This document shows, one piece after another, positions 1 through 7,905 of a DNA stretch of 64,000 nucleotides (positions are counted from its first letter, which is position 1; every line of letters starts with the position of its first letter). The stretch lies in assembly GCA_003263775.1 (NCBI GenBank), contig JYJJ01000079.1, positions 372,001 through 436,000 of the forward strand. Reading direction: 5' to 3'. The notes under the pieces are model-generated. The model saw only the letters and a list, made by a program, of their open reading frames with translations, made no database searches and was not told the DNA's origin. The translations under genes were made by a program, and so were the position numbers. Origin of the DNA: Vibrio maritimus. Its GTDB lineage: Bacteria; Pseudomonadota; Gammaproteobacteria; Enterobacterales; Vibrionaceae.

Positions 1-1
1 C

Positions 2-922
2 CGCTTTAGTCAACAGGAAGGATTGGGCTACGCTGGAGGCGCGCTATCCGGTGAGGTGGAAGACCATCCAATAACCGTAACGGGTGAGGGCTTGTCAGTA
101 CGCTACTATCCTAATGCGACAGATTATGTGACCGTTGCTTTCGAGGATAACTGGCCGTATACCGCTGACTACGACATGAATGATGTGGTTGTCAGTTACC
201 GAATCACAGAAATTCTTCGAGATGGCAATGTCGTTAAATCAAAAATCGATGGTTACTTAGGAGCAGTAGGTGCATCCTACCATAATGGATTCGCGATTCG
301 CCTCAAAGGACTTAACCGCAGCGATATTGATACCGATACAACTCGCTTAATCAAAAATGACGTCCAGTCTGAGGCAAGTGGGCTTGAAGAGATATCTGAC
401 GAAGCGATTTTTGTGATTAGTGAAGATACGTCAGTCTATAAACTTGATAGCTGTGACTTCCACCGAACGTTGATGTCATGCGGTTCTGAAGATGTCCAAC
501 TGAACTTCACGCTTCACGTAAATATTACAGATGGTACAGACACCTCATCGTTGATGTCGATGCCGTATGACCCGTTTATCTTTGCAACACCAGATTATTA
601 CCATGGTGCGGGGTACTTCCAGCCAGGAAGAAAATGGGAAGTCCACTTGCCAAACTACGAACCAACTGAGCAATTCGACGCTGATCTATTCGCAGGTCTT
701 GGACGAGATGTCAGCAATGCTTCAACCAACACCTTTTTCAAAACAGCAGAAAACCTGCCTTGGGCAATCATGGTCAACGACGAGTGGTTGTGGCCAACGG
801 AAACCACCGACCTGATAACGGCATACCCACAGTATGCGACATATGCGGAATCGAGCGGTGAGCAAGCACAAAACTGGTTTGAATCTCAATTCGCAACCCC
901 TGACAAATGCTACATTCCATAG
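2..922 (+). CDS. LruC domain-containing protein, C-terminal part (open at left edge)
   Basis: The frame is open from the first codon of the window, so the gene starts outside it and no start can be chosen. The visible part (about 306 residues) has the pattern of the LruC/DUF4842 C-terminal domain: a V-FEDNWP---DYDMNDVV segment near visible residue 40, a GFAIRLKGL strand near 97, and a closing W-I-V--EW-WP----I-AYP region. Family members are secreted or surface proteins with an acidic, probably metal-binding DxDxND-type loop; their biochemical role is not known. It ends 10 bases before a small lipoprotein gene with a good ribosome binding site, so the two are probably co-transcribed. The family call is good, the function open. 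Confidence 0.8.
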   Translation, partial: RFSQQEGLGYAGGALSGEVEDHPITVTGEGLSVRYYPNATDYVTVAFEDNWPYTADYDMNDVVVSYRITEILRDGNVVKSKIDGYLGAVGASYHNGFAIRLKGLNRSDIDTDTTRLIKNDVQSEASGLEEISDEAIFVISEDTSVYKLDSCDFHRTLMSCGSEDVQLNFTLHVNITDGTDTSSLMSMPYDPFIFATPDYYHGAGYFQPGRKWEVHLPNYEPTEQFDADLFAGLGRDVSNASTNTFFKTAENLPWAIMVNDEWLWPTETTDLITAYPQYATYAESSGEQAQNWFESQFATPDKCYIP

Positions 923-932
923 GAGAAATATC

Positions 933-1431
933 ATGAAAGCACTTACAGTAACCTCAATAATTTCTCTTGGACTGATAGTAGGCTGTGGCGGCGGTGGCGG
1001 CGGTGGCGGCGACTCAGGTGGCAGTGTATCGACACCACCGGCAACGGCACCAGACTCAGCTCCGGCTCCGGCCCCAGTAGCAACACCGACGCCAGTGCGG
1101 CCGCACAGAGAACGATGGAAGACTTGTCGATTCCTGATGATTTTGACTATCAACCGATAGAAGCTTACTCACTAATAGTGGACGCTACCAACGACGTAAG
1201 TGGCAGAGCATTTGTGTCGGTCTATACAGAGTTTGTTGAAAAGTCGTCGGGCGAACTGGAGCTAATTACGAGAGTAAAGTGGCATCACAAGCGTTACGAA
1301 GCGGCAAAGCGGAGCTTAACTTTAATGCCGCGGAACACGTAGGGTCGTTTTTGGTAGAGATATGGACCTATGATGGTAATGATCCGGTGAAAAAGCTGGT
1401 TAACGCTTCTAGTGAGAACTTAACTTGGTAA
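933..1431 (+). CDS. Small lipoprotein with polyglycine stretch, frame broken twice
   Basis: The start is the ATG at 933 behind AGGAGA. A short signal peptide ends in a lipobox (LIVGC), followed by eight glycines and a Pro/Ala/Thr-rich linker, typical of a lipid-anchored tether. The frame breaks near 1098 (the GTGCGG should probably have one more G) and near 1260. With both repaired the protein is about 166 residues and ends at the TAA at 1429-1431. Downstream of the linker is a small beta-rich domain (SLIVDATNDVSGRAFVSVY...) that I do not recognise. It follows the LruC gene directly and may be its partner at the envelope. The glycine tract at 985-1012 is GC-rich and repetitive. Confidence 0.65.
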
Positions 1432-1467
1432 AACGCACGATTGTTACGTAACGTATCAGTAAAAGAC

Positions 1468-1495
1468 AAAAAGCCTCGGTATAGCGAGGCTTTTT
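1468..1495 (+). terminator. Intrinsic terminator after the lipoprotein gene
   Basis: Six-base GC-rich stem (GCCTCG/CGAGGC), loop GTATAG, flanked by A5 and T5, so it can act in both directions. Confidence 0.85.
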
Positions 1496-1524
1496 AATAG
1501 CTTGTCGATAGCCAAGGCAGTACA

Positions 1525-2070
1525 ATGCACAAAAAGCCACAAGCGATAAAGACAATGAATCAAGAATACCTAAACGAGCCCGAAGAATTTGACGATCAAG
1601 AAGGCGAAGAGATCGAAATTGAAGCCATCGGGATCGAAGTCTCAAGTCATCCCATTGAGTTATATAAACTGTTTAAAGTTGCGAACTTAGTCGGTGGTGG
1701 CGGTGAAGCGAAACACTTTATTGCTGAGGGTTATGTTGCGGTAAATGGTGAGCTGGAAACACGCAAGCGCCGCAAAATGTACGATGGCGACTTTTTTGAG
1801 TTTAACCAAGAATACTACGTTGTAGTTTGCGACCAGCCGCCTACTGAGCCAGAAGAGGCAAAGGTAGCGAACAAGCCTGAGCCAAAAGCTGCGCAATCGA
1901 AACAGAGCAAGCCGCAAAAAGACAAACAAAAGAACAAAAAGACGAAGTCCAACAAGCCTGGTCAATCGTCTGAAAAAGCCAGTAAGTCGAACAAAACAAA
2001 CTCAAGCAAATCGAAGCAAAAGGGCAGTAAAGACCCGAATAGCGGACGCGGTTCCATCGATTTCTTCTAG
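1525..2070 (+). CDS. S4-domain RNA-binding protein with lysine-rich tail
   Basis: Residues about 38-100 form a YbcJ-like S4 domain (ELYKLFKVANLVGGGGEAKHF, then G-V-VNGE-E-RKR-K---GD), the fold that binds structured RNA in ribosomal and rRNA-modifying proteins. In contrast to the short E. coli YbcJ, about 80 residues of Lys/Ser/Gln-rich, low-complexity sequence follow, ending in an SIDFF motif. The tail is probably disordered and adds non-specific RNA affinity. ATG 1525 is the longest start; ATG 1555 (MNQEYL) is an alternative. The gene stands alone between terminators. The family is clear but the RNA target is unknown. Confidence 0.8.
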   Translation: MHKKPQAIKTMNQEYLNEPEEFDDQEGEEIEIEAIGIEVSSHPIELYKLFKVANLVGGGGEAKHFIAEGYVAVNGELETRKRRKMYDGDFFEFNQEYYVVVCDQPPTEPEEAKVANKPEPKAAQSKQSKPQKDKQKNKKTKSNKPGQSSEKASKSNKTNSSKSKQKGSKDPNSGRGSIDFF

Positions 2071-2136
2071 TTACGCATTGTGATTACTCGTAGCACTGAG
2101 TTTGAAAGGATCTAGAACAAAACTGCAATATCAATG

Positions 2137-2160
2137 ACCGATACTCATGAGAGTATCGGT
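2137..2160 (+). other. Perfect 10-bp stem-loop just upstream of ycdX
   Basis: Arms ACCGATACTC and GAGTATCGGT enclose the loop ATGA, ending 17 bases before the ycdX start codon and just before its GAGGAG ribosome binding site. The T run after it is poor, so it may be an RNA leader structure or a weak terminator. Confidence 0.6.
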
Positions 2161-2177
2161 TTATCGAGGAGAGAAGA

Positions 2178-2921
2178 ATGAAGTTTGTGGTTGATACACA
2201 CACGCATACCTACGCCAGCGGTCATGCTTACAGCACCATTACCGAGAATGCTCAGGCAGCAAAGGCCAATGGATTGGAAATACTATGTACTACGGATCAC
2301 GCAGAAACCATGCCGGGTGCTCCGCACTTTTGGTTTTTCTCAAACCAACGAGTGATTCCTAGGTTTCTTTCTGGTGTGGCTATTATTCGTGGTATTGAAG
2401 CCAACATTCTGAATACTCAAGGCGAGATTGATGTCAATCCTACGTCATACAAAGCGCTCGACTGGATCATTGGCAGTTTTCATGAACCCGTGTTTAAACC
2501 CGCGAGTAAAGAAGAACATACCGAAGCGCTTATCAACGTGATTAAGAGCGGCAATATCGATGCGTTAGGTCATTTGGGAAACCCTAACTTTGACTTTGAC
2601 TTCGAGGCTGTAGCAAAGTGCGCTGCGGAGCATCATGTTGCCATTGAGATTAATAATTCAACTCTTAAGGGACATAGCCGAGTAGGGAGTGTTGACCGTT
2701 GCTATGATATTGCTAGAGCAGTGAAAGCGGCAGGTGGGTATATTACGACAGGGAGTGACTCTCACTTCTATGACACAATCGGTGAGTTTGAACTGACGCA
2801 AAAACTCCTAGTTGAAGTAGAAATGCCGGTAGAGAAAATCATTACCGCGTCTGCACGCCAATTTCTCGATTTCTTAGCTCTAAGAGGTCGTGAACCTATC
2901 GCTGAGTTCAGTGATTTATAA
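2178..2921 (+). CDS. ycdX: PHP-domain phosphatase, YcdX family
   Basis: 247 residues, the usual length for YcdX. The metal ligands of the PHP domain are visible: DTHTHT at residues 6-11, a TTDHAE segment near 40, GIEANI near 75, a conserved GSFHEP near 100, HLGNPNFDF near 133, and GSDSHF near 195. YcdX-type proteins bind a trinuclear zinc centre and hydrolyse phosphoesters; in E. coli the protein is linked to swarming, and its physiological substrate is unsettled. The ATG at 2178 follows GAGGAGAGAAG, a strong ribosome binding site. No operon partner is evident. Confidence 0.9.
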   Translation: MKFVVDTHTHTYASGHAYSTITENAQAAKANGLEILCTTDHAETMPGAPHFWFFSNQRVIPRFLSGVAIIRGIEANILNTQGEIDVNPTSYKALDWIIGSFHEPVFKPASKEEHTEALINVIKSGNIDALGHLGNPNFDFDFEAVAKCAAEHHVAIEINNSTLKGHSRVGSVDRCYDIARAVKAAGGYITTGSDSHFYDTIGEFELTQKLLVEVEMPVEKIITASARQFLDFLALRGREPIAEFSDL

Positions 2922-3047
2922 GGAAATCGGTGTAGCGTAAACGTTACATGTTTTGATGCAATTTTTTGTCCCGTTGTTGCAGGAACTTCGAGTACAATGA
3001 CCAAGACCTCAGGAAGCTGGGGTCTTTTGCTCTCAAAAGGATATAGA

Positions 3048-3482
3048 ATGACAACGACAGCGCTTATAAAAACCAAAACGCTCGCCAAACCAGTTCAACT
3101 TCTTAGTCTAATGACTCTTTGCTTTGCTATCTCTACATCAGTAATGGCGTCAGGTGGTGTTGATCTTAAGAAGAACATGCAAGCGATGAAGCTCGCCTTC
3201 AAGCAGGCAGCAGAAGCACAAACTGTAGAAGCGATGCAAACACCGATTTCCGAGCTTGATCAATTGATTGCCGATTCAAAACAAGGCGACTACCCACCTG
3301 AAAAAGCGGATCTTTACTTAGAAGGCTTCAAAAAACTTTCGCTAGCAATCGACAATGTCGATGCGGAGCTTAAAAAGGGCGACTTGGAGGCGGCTAAGGA
3401 GTCTTTGCGTGAAGTCGATAGCCTACGTCTTGAATATCACGACAAGCGCAACCCGAGTATTTGGACGAAGCTGTTTGGCTAA
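3048..3482 (+). CDS. cybC: Cytochrome b562 family protein
   Basis: 144 residues with a signal peptide (hydrophobic core LLSLMTLCFAISTSVMA, cleavage near 36) and a predicted four-helix bundle of about 108 residues, the size of cytochrome b562. The expected heme ligands can be placed: a Met in the first helix (KKNMQAMKLAF) and a His in the last (LEYHDKRNP). There is no CXXCH, as expected for non-covalent heme. It would act as a small periplasmic electron carrier or heme protein. ATG 3048 follows AAAGGATAT; the longer frame from 2997 runs through a hairpin and is unlikely to be translated. Confidence 0.82.
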   Translation: MTTTALIKTKTLAKPVQLLSLMTLCFAISTSVMASGGVDLKKNMQAMKLAFKQAAEAQTVEAMQTPISELDQLIADSKQGDYPPEKADLYLEGFKKLSLAIDNVDAELKKGDLEAAKESLREVDSLRLEYHDKRNPSIWTKLFG

Positions 3483-3504
3483 ATGAGTAGGTCTTACACA
3501 AATT

Positions 3505-3532
3505 AAAAAGGAGCACCTAGGTGCTCCTTTTT
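3505..3532 (+). terminator. Bidirectional terminator between cybC and the CoA-disulfide reductase gene
   Basis: GGAGCACC/GGTGCTCC stem with a two-base loop, flanked by A5 and T5. It serves the converging genes on both sides. Confidence 0.9.
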
Positions 3533-3562
3533 AAGTCGAGTTGAATAGTGTTCGACTAACGA

Positions 3563-5222
3563 TTAAGCTTGCGCAAACTTGTAGGTGCGGTAGCCACCAA
3601 TCAGGTTACGAGCCTTGAAACCATTATTGACAAGTTGGCGATACGCTACGTTACCGCGTAAGCTACTTGACAGTAGATCACAATCTCTTTGTCTTTCGGT
3701 AGTTCATTCATGCGACCACGTAGTTGGTCAACAGGGATGTTAATAGCACTTTCAATAAAGCCCACGTTTTCAAGTTCGCCTGGGTTACGAACGTCTAGGA
3801 GGAGCTGATCTTCCGTTAGGTTATCAATCTCGTCGAAGTGGATTGGCGTTGCATCACCTTTAAGAATGTTATTCGCTACAAATGCCGCCTGGTTAATAAC
3901 ATCTTTCGCACTTCCGTAAGGTGGCGCATAAGTCAGTTCTAGGTGTTGAAGCTGTTCAACGGTCATGCCAGCGCGCTGAGCAACTGCCAGAACGTCAATG
4001 CGCTTATCGACACCATCTTTACCCGCTGCTTGCGCCCCTAAGATTTTTCCCGTTTCAGGCTAAACAACATTTTTAAAGACACAATCTCCGCGCCAGGATA
4101 GTAACCGGCGTGACTCGCTGTGTGTACGAAGACTTTTTCGTAAGCAATACCTTCACGCTTGAGTACTTTCTCGTTCTTGCCCACTGAAGCGACTGCGAGA
4201 TCGAAGATCTTAACGATCGACGTACCTTGGGTGCCTTGATAAGTTTCAGCGCGGCCAAGCATGTTATCCGCAGCCATACGGCCTTGACGGTTAGCAGGTC
4301 CTGCTAGTGGAACAAAGCCAGATTTACCGGTGACAAAGTCAGTATCTTCGATAGCATCGCCAACCGCAAAGATAGAAGGATCGCTAGTTTGCATGCTGCT
4401 GTTAGTGTAGATGCCACCAAGTTCGCCTAATTGTAGGCCAGCTTCTTGTGCTAATTTCGTTTCTGGGCGAACACCAATCGACATAATGAGCAGCTCAGTA
4501 TTCAGTGTGTCACCGTTATTGAGGGTAAGCGCAAGCTTGCCAGTGTTGTCTGCTTCTTGAGTAAACTCAACCGCTTCCAGTGCAATGCCTAGTCGGAGAT
4601 CAATGCCGCGCTGTTTGATCTCAGCATGAGCAAACCCAGCCATTTCTTTGTCTACTGGCGTCATTACTTGATCAGCCATTTCGATAAGCGTGGTTTCAAT
4701 ACCAAGCTGGTGGAAAGCCTCCATCATTTCTAGGCCAATAAACCCACCACCAACAACCGTTGCGTGTTTTGGTTTGTTGGTTTGGATGGTCTGAATGATA
4801 CGATCCATATCTGGGATATTGCGCAGCGAATGGGTTAGAGGGTTATCAATACCTGCAATAGCTGGAATGAACGGCGCTGCACCTGGGCTTAGGAGCAAAA
4901 AGTCATAAGACTCCGTGTATTCGCTACCATCAATTAGGTTTTTAATGGTGACGGTTTTGTCGGCACGGTTGATTGATACGACTTCATTCATTACGCGTAC
5001 ATCAACATTAAAACGCGCTAGAAAGCTTTCAGGAGTTTGCAAAAGTAGCTTAGAGCGGTCTTTAATATCACCGCCAATGTGGTAAGGAAGACCACAGTTC
5101 GCGAACGACACAAAAGGCCCGCGTTCTAACATGATAATTTCAGCGTCTTCACTCAAACGTCGAGCTCGAGCAGCGGCAGAAGCACCTCCCGCAACACCAC
5201 CTACAATTACGATCTTAGTCAT
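3563..5222 (-). CDS. CoA-disulfide reductase fused to a rhodanese domain (frame broken twice)
   Basis: The protein, about 553 residues after repair, joins a pyridine nucleotide-disulfide oxidoreductase to a C-terminal rhodanese domain. The FAD motif GGVAGGASAAARARR is at residues 8-22, the single redox cysteine sits in SFANCGLPY (Cys43) as in CoA-disulfide/persulfide reductases, and the NAD-binding GGGFIGLEM motif is near 155. The rhodanese part carries the loop cysteine in VIYCQ. Enzymes of this design reduce CoA-SSH, CoA disulfides or polysulfide with NADH. Frame breaks lie near 4062 (one C lost) and 3662 (one G lost). It is divergent from the arsR-type gene, with shared palindromes between them. 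Confidence 0.88.
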
Positions 5223-5300
5223 ACCTTACCTCATTACTTGTCTTGGATACTCATCCAAAATGCATGTTAATTGTGAATGACAGCCACTATAACTACTTCA

Positions 5301-5316
5301 ATTAGAGTTGTCTAAT
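5301..5316. promoter_or_regulatory. Predicted operator, ATTAG-N6-CTAAT
   Basis: Inverted repeat with six-base arms ATTAGA/TCTAAT in the divergent region between the CoA-disulfide reductase gene and the ArsR-type gene. The same ATTAG-N6-CTAAT pattern occurs twice upstream of the RND operon, so it is the likely binding site of this cluster's repressor. Confidence 0.65.
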
Positions 5317-5322
5317 GTATTT

Positions 5323-5344
5323 TAATCTAAATATAGATTATCTA
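5323..5344. promoter_or_regulatory. Second overlapping palindromes in the divergent promoter
   Basis: TAATCTA/TAGATTA arms around AATA (5323-5340) overlap an odd palindrome TAGAT-T-ATCTA (5334-5344). Both are related in sequence to the ATTAG/CTAAT operator seven bases to the left and may be a second repressor site. Confidence 0.5.
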
Positions 5345-5414
5345 ATTAAGCATTGACTAAATAAATGGGTGTGTGGATAATGAAGACATGAAATCAACAC
5401 ACAGAGGTAACAAA

Positions 5415-5708
5415 GTGGACTTACTGCAAATGAAAGAACGCGCAGTGGACGTAGCGGAAGTACTGAAGACACTCGCTCATCCAGATCGCTTGTTTGTGTT
5501 GTGCCAACTAGTTGAAGGTGAACAGGGAGCTGGGCAACTACAAGCTAATTCCAATTTAAGCCAATCTGCATTCTCGCAGCATTTATCGGTGTTAAAGAAG
5601 GCCGATTTGGTGTCATCTCGCAAAGAATCGCTACACGTCTATTATGCGCTAAAAGATGAGCGCGTGGTGGGACTGATTCAGCAGCTTCACAATCTTTACT
5701 GTCATTAA
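5415..5708 (+). CDS. ArsR/SmtB-family dithiol repressor (BigR/SqrR/HlyU-like)
   Basis: 97 residues from the GTG at 5415, which has AGAGG seven bases ahead; ATG 5388 or GTG 5373 would add up to 14 residues. It shows the ArsR winged helix (LKTLAHPDRLFVLCQLVEGE, then LSQSAFSQHLSVLKKADLV). Two cysteines, Cys30 in VLCQLVEGE and Cys96 in the terminal LHNLYCH, occupy the positions of the persulfide-sensing pair in BigR, SqrR and Vibrio HlyU. Metal-site residues of ArsR or SmtB are absent. It probably represses the flanking sulfur genes until reactive sulfur links the cysteines. The function is inferred from family and context. Confidence 0.85.
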   Translation: MDLLQMKERAVDVAEVLKTLAHPDRLFVLCQLVEGEQGAGQLQANSNLSQSAFSQHLSVLKKADLVSSRKESLHVYYALKDERVVGLIQQLHNLYCH

Positions 5709-5745
5709 GCCTCGTACTTAATTTTCTACCTGTAGCTGGTTTAAC

Positions 5746-5790
5746 TTGCAAAATTTTCGGATGAATTTTGCAACTTAAATCAATTTTAAG
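5746..5790 (+). other. Two consecutive stem-loops between the ArsR-type and YeeE genes
   Basis: TTGCAAAATT/AATTTTGCAA (5746-5755 and 5764-5773, eight-base loop) is followed at once by CTTAAA/TTTAAG (5774-5779 and 5785-5790). They lie just upstream of the first YeeE gene. Neither has a T tract, so RNA processing or message stability is more likely than termination. Confidence 0.5.
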
Positions 5791-5811
5791 TTTGAAATTC
5801 AAGAGGTAAGT

Positions 5812-6228
5812 ATGGAGTTTACATTTCCTTGGGCATCCTTGCTCGGCGGTATGCTTTTAGGAGTGTCCGCCACGTTATTGCTGTTGTTCAATGGCAAGAT
5901 TGCGGGTATCAGCGGTATTGTTGGTCGTATTTATAAAGGGCGTAAGGGTGATACAAGCTGGCGCATATTATTCGTACTGGGCATGATCTTAGGTGGCGTA
6001 GTTTCAGCTAAAGGCTTAAACATTACTCCTTCGGCTATGGTGGTTTCTACGCCACTAGTACTCATAGCGGGCTTGCTTGTTGGTATTGGCACTAAGCTTG
6101 GTAACGGTTGTACCAGTGGACATGGCATTTGTGGAATGGGACGTCTTTCTAAACGTTCAATCGCTGCGACTATGACGTTTATGGCGGTTGCGATGGCAAC
6201 CACGACCATTATGCTGCACGTACTATAG
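5812..6228 (+). CDS. YeeE/YedE-family membrane protein, first half
   Basis: 138 residues with four likely membrane segments. It carries the family cysteine motif GNGCTSGHGICGMGRLS near residue 100, which lines the thiosulfate path in YeeE-type transporters. Proteins of this half-size work in pairs, and the second half follows after nine bases. The likely role is import of thiosulfate or another sulfur species across the inner membrane. The ATG at 5812 follows AAGAGGTAAGT. It lies downstream of the ArsR-type gene and is probably in its transcript. Confidence 0.87.
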   Translation: MEFTFPWASLLGGMLLGVSATLLLLFNGKIAGISGIVGRIYKGRKGDTSWRILFVLGMILGGVVSAKGLNITPSAMVVSTPLVLIAGLLVGIGTKLGNGCTSGHGICGMGRLSKRSIAATMTFMAVAMATTTIMLHVL

Positions 6229-6237
6229 GAGGTGACC

Positions 6238-6680
6238 ATGTTTCGATTGATTGCACTGATTAGTGGCTTTTTGTTTGGCGCGGGAATGATTGTTTCTGGT
6301 ATGAGCGACCCGGCTAATGTGATGGCCTTCCTAGATATTTTCGGACAGTGGTCGCCTGATCTTGCTTTTGTCATGGGCGGAGCGCTGTTGGTGTTTGCAC
6401 CTAGCTATTGGCTTGTTATACGCCGTAAAGCTGAGCCAGTTTGTACTGATCAGTTTTGCCTATCAGAGAACAAAAAAATTGATGTTCAACTGCTAAGCGG
6501 CGCAGCACTATTTGGATTGGGTGGGGTATTGCAGGCATATGTCCAGGGCCTGCAATTTCTTCTATCGCCAATGGCAACTTAGGGATTGTTGGCTTTGTGT
6601 TTGCCATGTTGGTAGGAATGTTCATTGGCGATGTTTTGCTAGGTAAAAACAAACAAGTCAATATGGTTAAACAGTCATAG
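6238..6680 (+). CDS. YeeE/YedE-family membrane protein, second half (frame broken)
   Basis: The ATG at 6238 sits behind AGGAGGTGACC, a near-perfect ribosome binding site. After repair of one lost G near 6530 the protein is 147 residues: FLFGAGMIVSGMSDPANV near the start and G-GWGIAGICPGPAI in the second half, the paired motif of YeeE half-transporters with its conserved cysteine. The terminal Lys-rich tail ends at the TAG at 6678-6680. It should combine with the preceding half to form the complete sulfur-compound channel. Confidence 0.85.
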
Positions 6681-6729
6681 CCCTTTCTTGAGCGTCTGGT
6701 TAACTTTCTGATATTAATATTAGAATTTG

Positions 6730-6758
6730 AAAGCCCGGTTGAAAGACCGGGCTTTTTT
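6730..6758 (+). terminator. Intrinsic terminator after the YeeE pair
   Basis: AAAGCCCGG/CCGGGCTTT stem, eight-base loop and a run of six T. It separates the YeeE transcript from the RND operon, which therefore needs its own promoter. Confidence 0.9.
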
Positions 6759-6808
6759 ATTGCCTATAATTCAACCAGCCACATCAGAAGTCTCCAATAA
6801 CAATCTAC

Positions 6809-6874
6809 TTTAGCAAGTTCTAAATAAAACATTAGACATTGCTAATAAATGTGTTTATATTAGGTTTAGCTAAT
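6809..6874. promoter_or_regulatory. Three tandem ATTAG-N6-CTAAT-type operators upstream of the RND operon
   Basis: TTTAG-N6-CTAAA at 6809-6824, ATTAG-N6-CTAAT at 6831-6846 and again at 6859-6874, the last ending 20 bases before the adaptor start codon. The two exact copies match the site at 5301-5316 next to the ArsR-type gene. This predicts that the same repressor controls the pump. Confidence 0.7.
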
Positions 6875-6893
6875 TAATGATAATGAGGTAAAC

Positions 6894-7897
6894 ATGAAAG
6901 TCAGCTTTCTAAAGTGGGCAGTGATCGCTAGCGCAGTATTCAGCGCAACAGCGAGCGCTTATGACACCACCATTATTGAAATGAACAATATCGATTCTGT
7001 TGTTGAGCTAGACGCAACAGTAGAAGCCGTGAATCGCGGTACGCTTTCAGCACAAACCTCTGGAAGAATAGTGGCGGTGAATGCGATGTGAATGACATCA
7101 TTAATCAAGGTGATGTGTTGTTGGAAATCAGCGCAGAGCAACAATCAGCATCGCTTGATGCCGCGCTCGCTCAGCTTAACAGTGCCAATGCACAAAACAT
7201 CAAAGCGACGGCTCAGGTGAAACGCTACCGCGAGCTGTTTCCTAAAGGTGCTATTTCTCGTGAGCGCTTAGATGCGGCAGAAGCTGAAGCTCGCTCTTCC
7301 GTTGCTGAAGTCAAGCAAGCGAAAGCGGCGGTTACGCAGGCTAAGGATTCATTGGGCTACACAAGCATACGTGCGCCGTATACCGGTGTTGTCACTCAGC
7401 GACATGTCGAACTTGGTGAAACTGTCGCTCCTGGTAGCCAATTGATGACCGGCTTTTCACTGTCTCCACTTCGAGTTGTGACGGAAATTCCTCAGCGATA
7501 TCGTGAAAAAGTAGAAGATGCCAGTCAGTTTTCTATAACCACTCTAAATGGAGAGGTCCTTGAGCCCTACGAGGCTAAGCTGTTCAATTACGCTCATGAA
7601 AAATCTCGTGCTTTCCGCCTTCGTCTAGAGCTTCTTGAACAACCCCAAAACTTACTGCCAGGAGAATGGGTGAAGGTTGCCTTTACCCATGATCAAAAAC
7701 CGTCAATTCAAATCCCGAAATCAGCAGTCATCCGTCGCGGTGAGCTGAGTGTTGTTTATCGTGTAGAAGGCGAAAAAGTCGTAATGAATCCAGTGCGTGT
7801 GGGTCAATCGAACAGCGACCAACTTGAAGTCTTAAGTGGTCTTGAAGTAGGTGATGAGATCGTCACCGATGTGGTTAGCTTCTTGGCTGAGAAGTAG
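6894..7897 (+). CDS. RND efflux periplasmic adaptor (membrane fusion protein), frame broken
   Basis: About 334 residues after repair, beginning with a signal peptide (LKWAVIASAVFSATASA). The biotinyl-lipoyl halves are visible as SGRIVAVN-DVNDIINQGDVLLEI and the later SIRAPYTGVVTQRHVELGE. A coiled-coil hairpin of Ala/Gln/Glu-rich helices runs between about 85 and 160, and a beta-barrel part follows. One T is missing near 7086, producing a false stop. It bridges the inner-membrane pump encoded directly downstream to an outer-membrane channel not present here. It lies behind three predicted repressor sites. Confidence 0.9.
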
Positions 7898-7905
7898 GGG
7901 GCATA

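Noticed and set aside
722..1153. Minus-strand frame opposite the LruC and lipoprotein genes
   Set aside because: Low-complexity shadow (poly-Pro and Gly/Ala) of the GC-rich glycine tract on the other strand.
3003..3028. AAGACC/GGTCTT hairpin upstream of cytochrome b562 as a terminator
   Set aside because: Six-base stem with a 12-base loop and only four T; could be chance.
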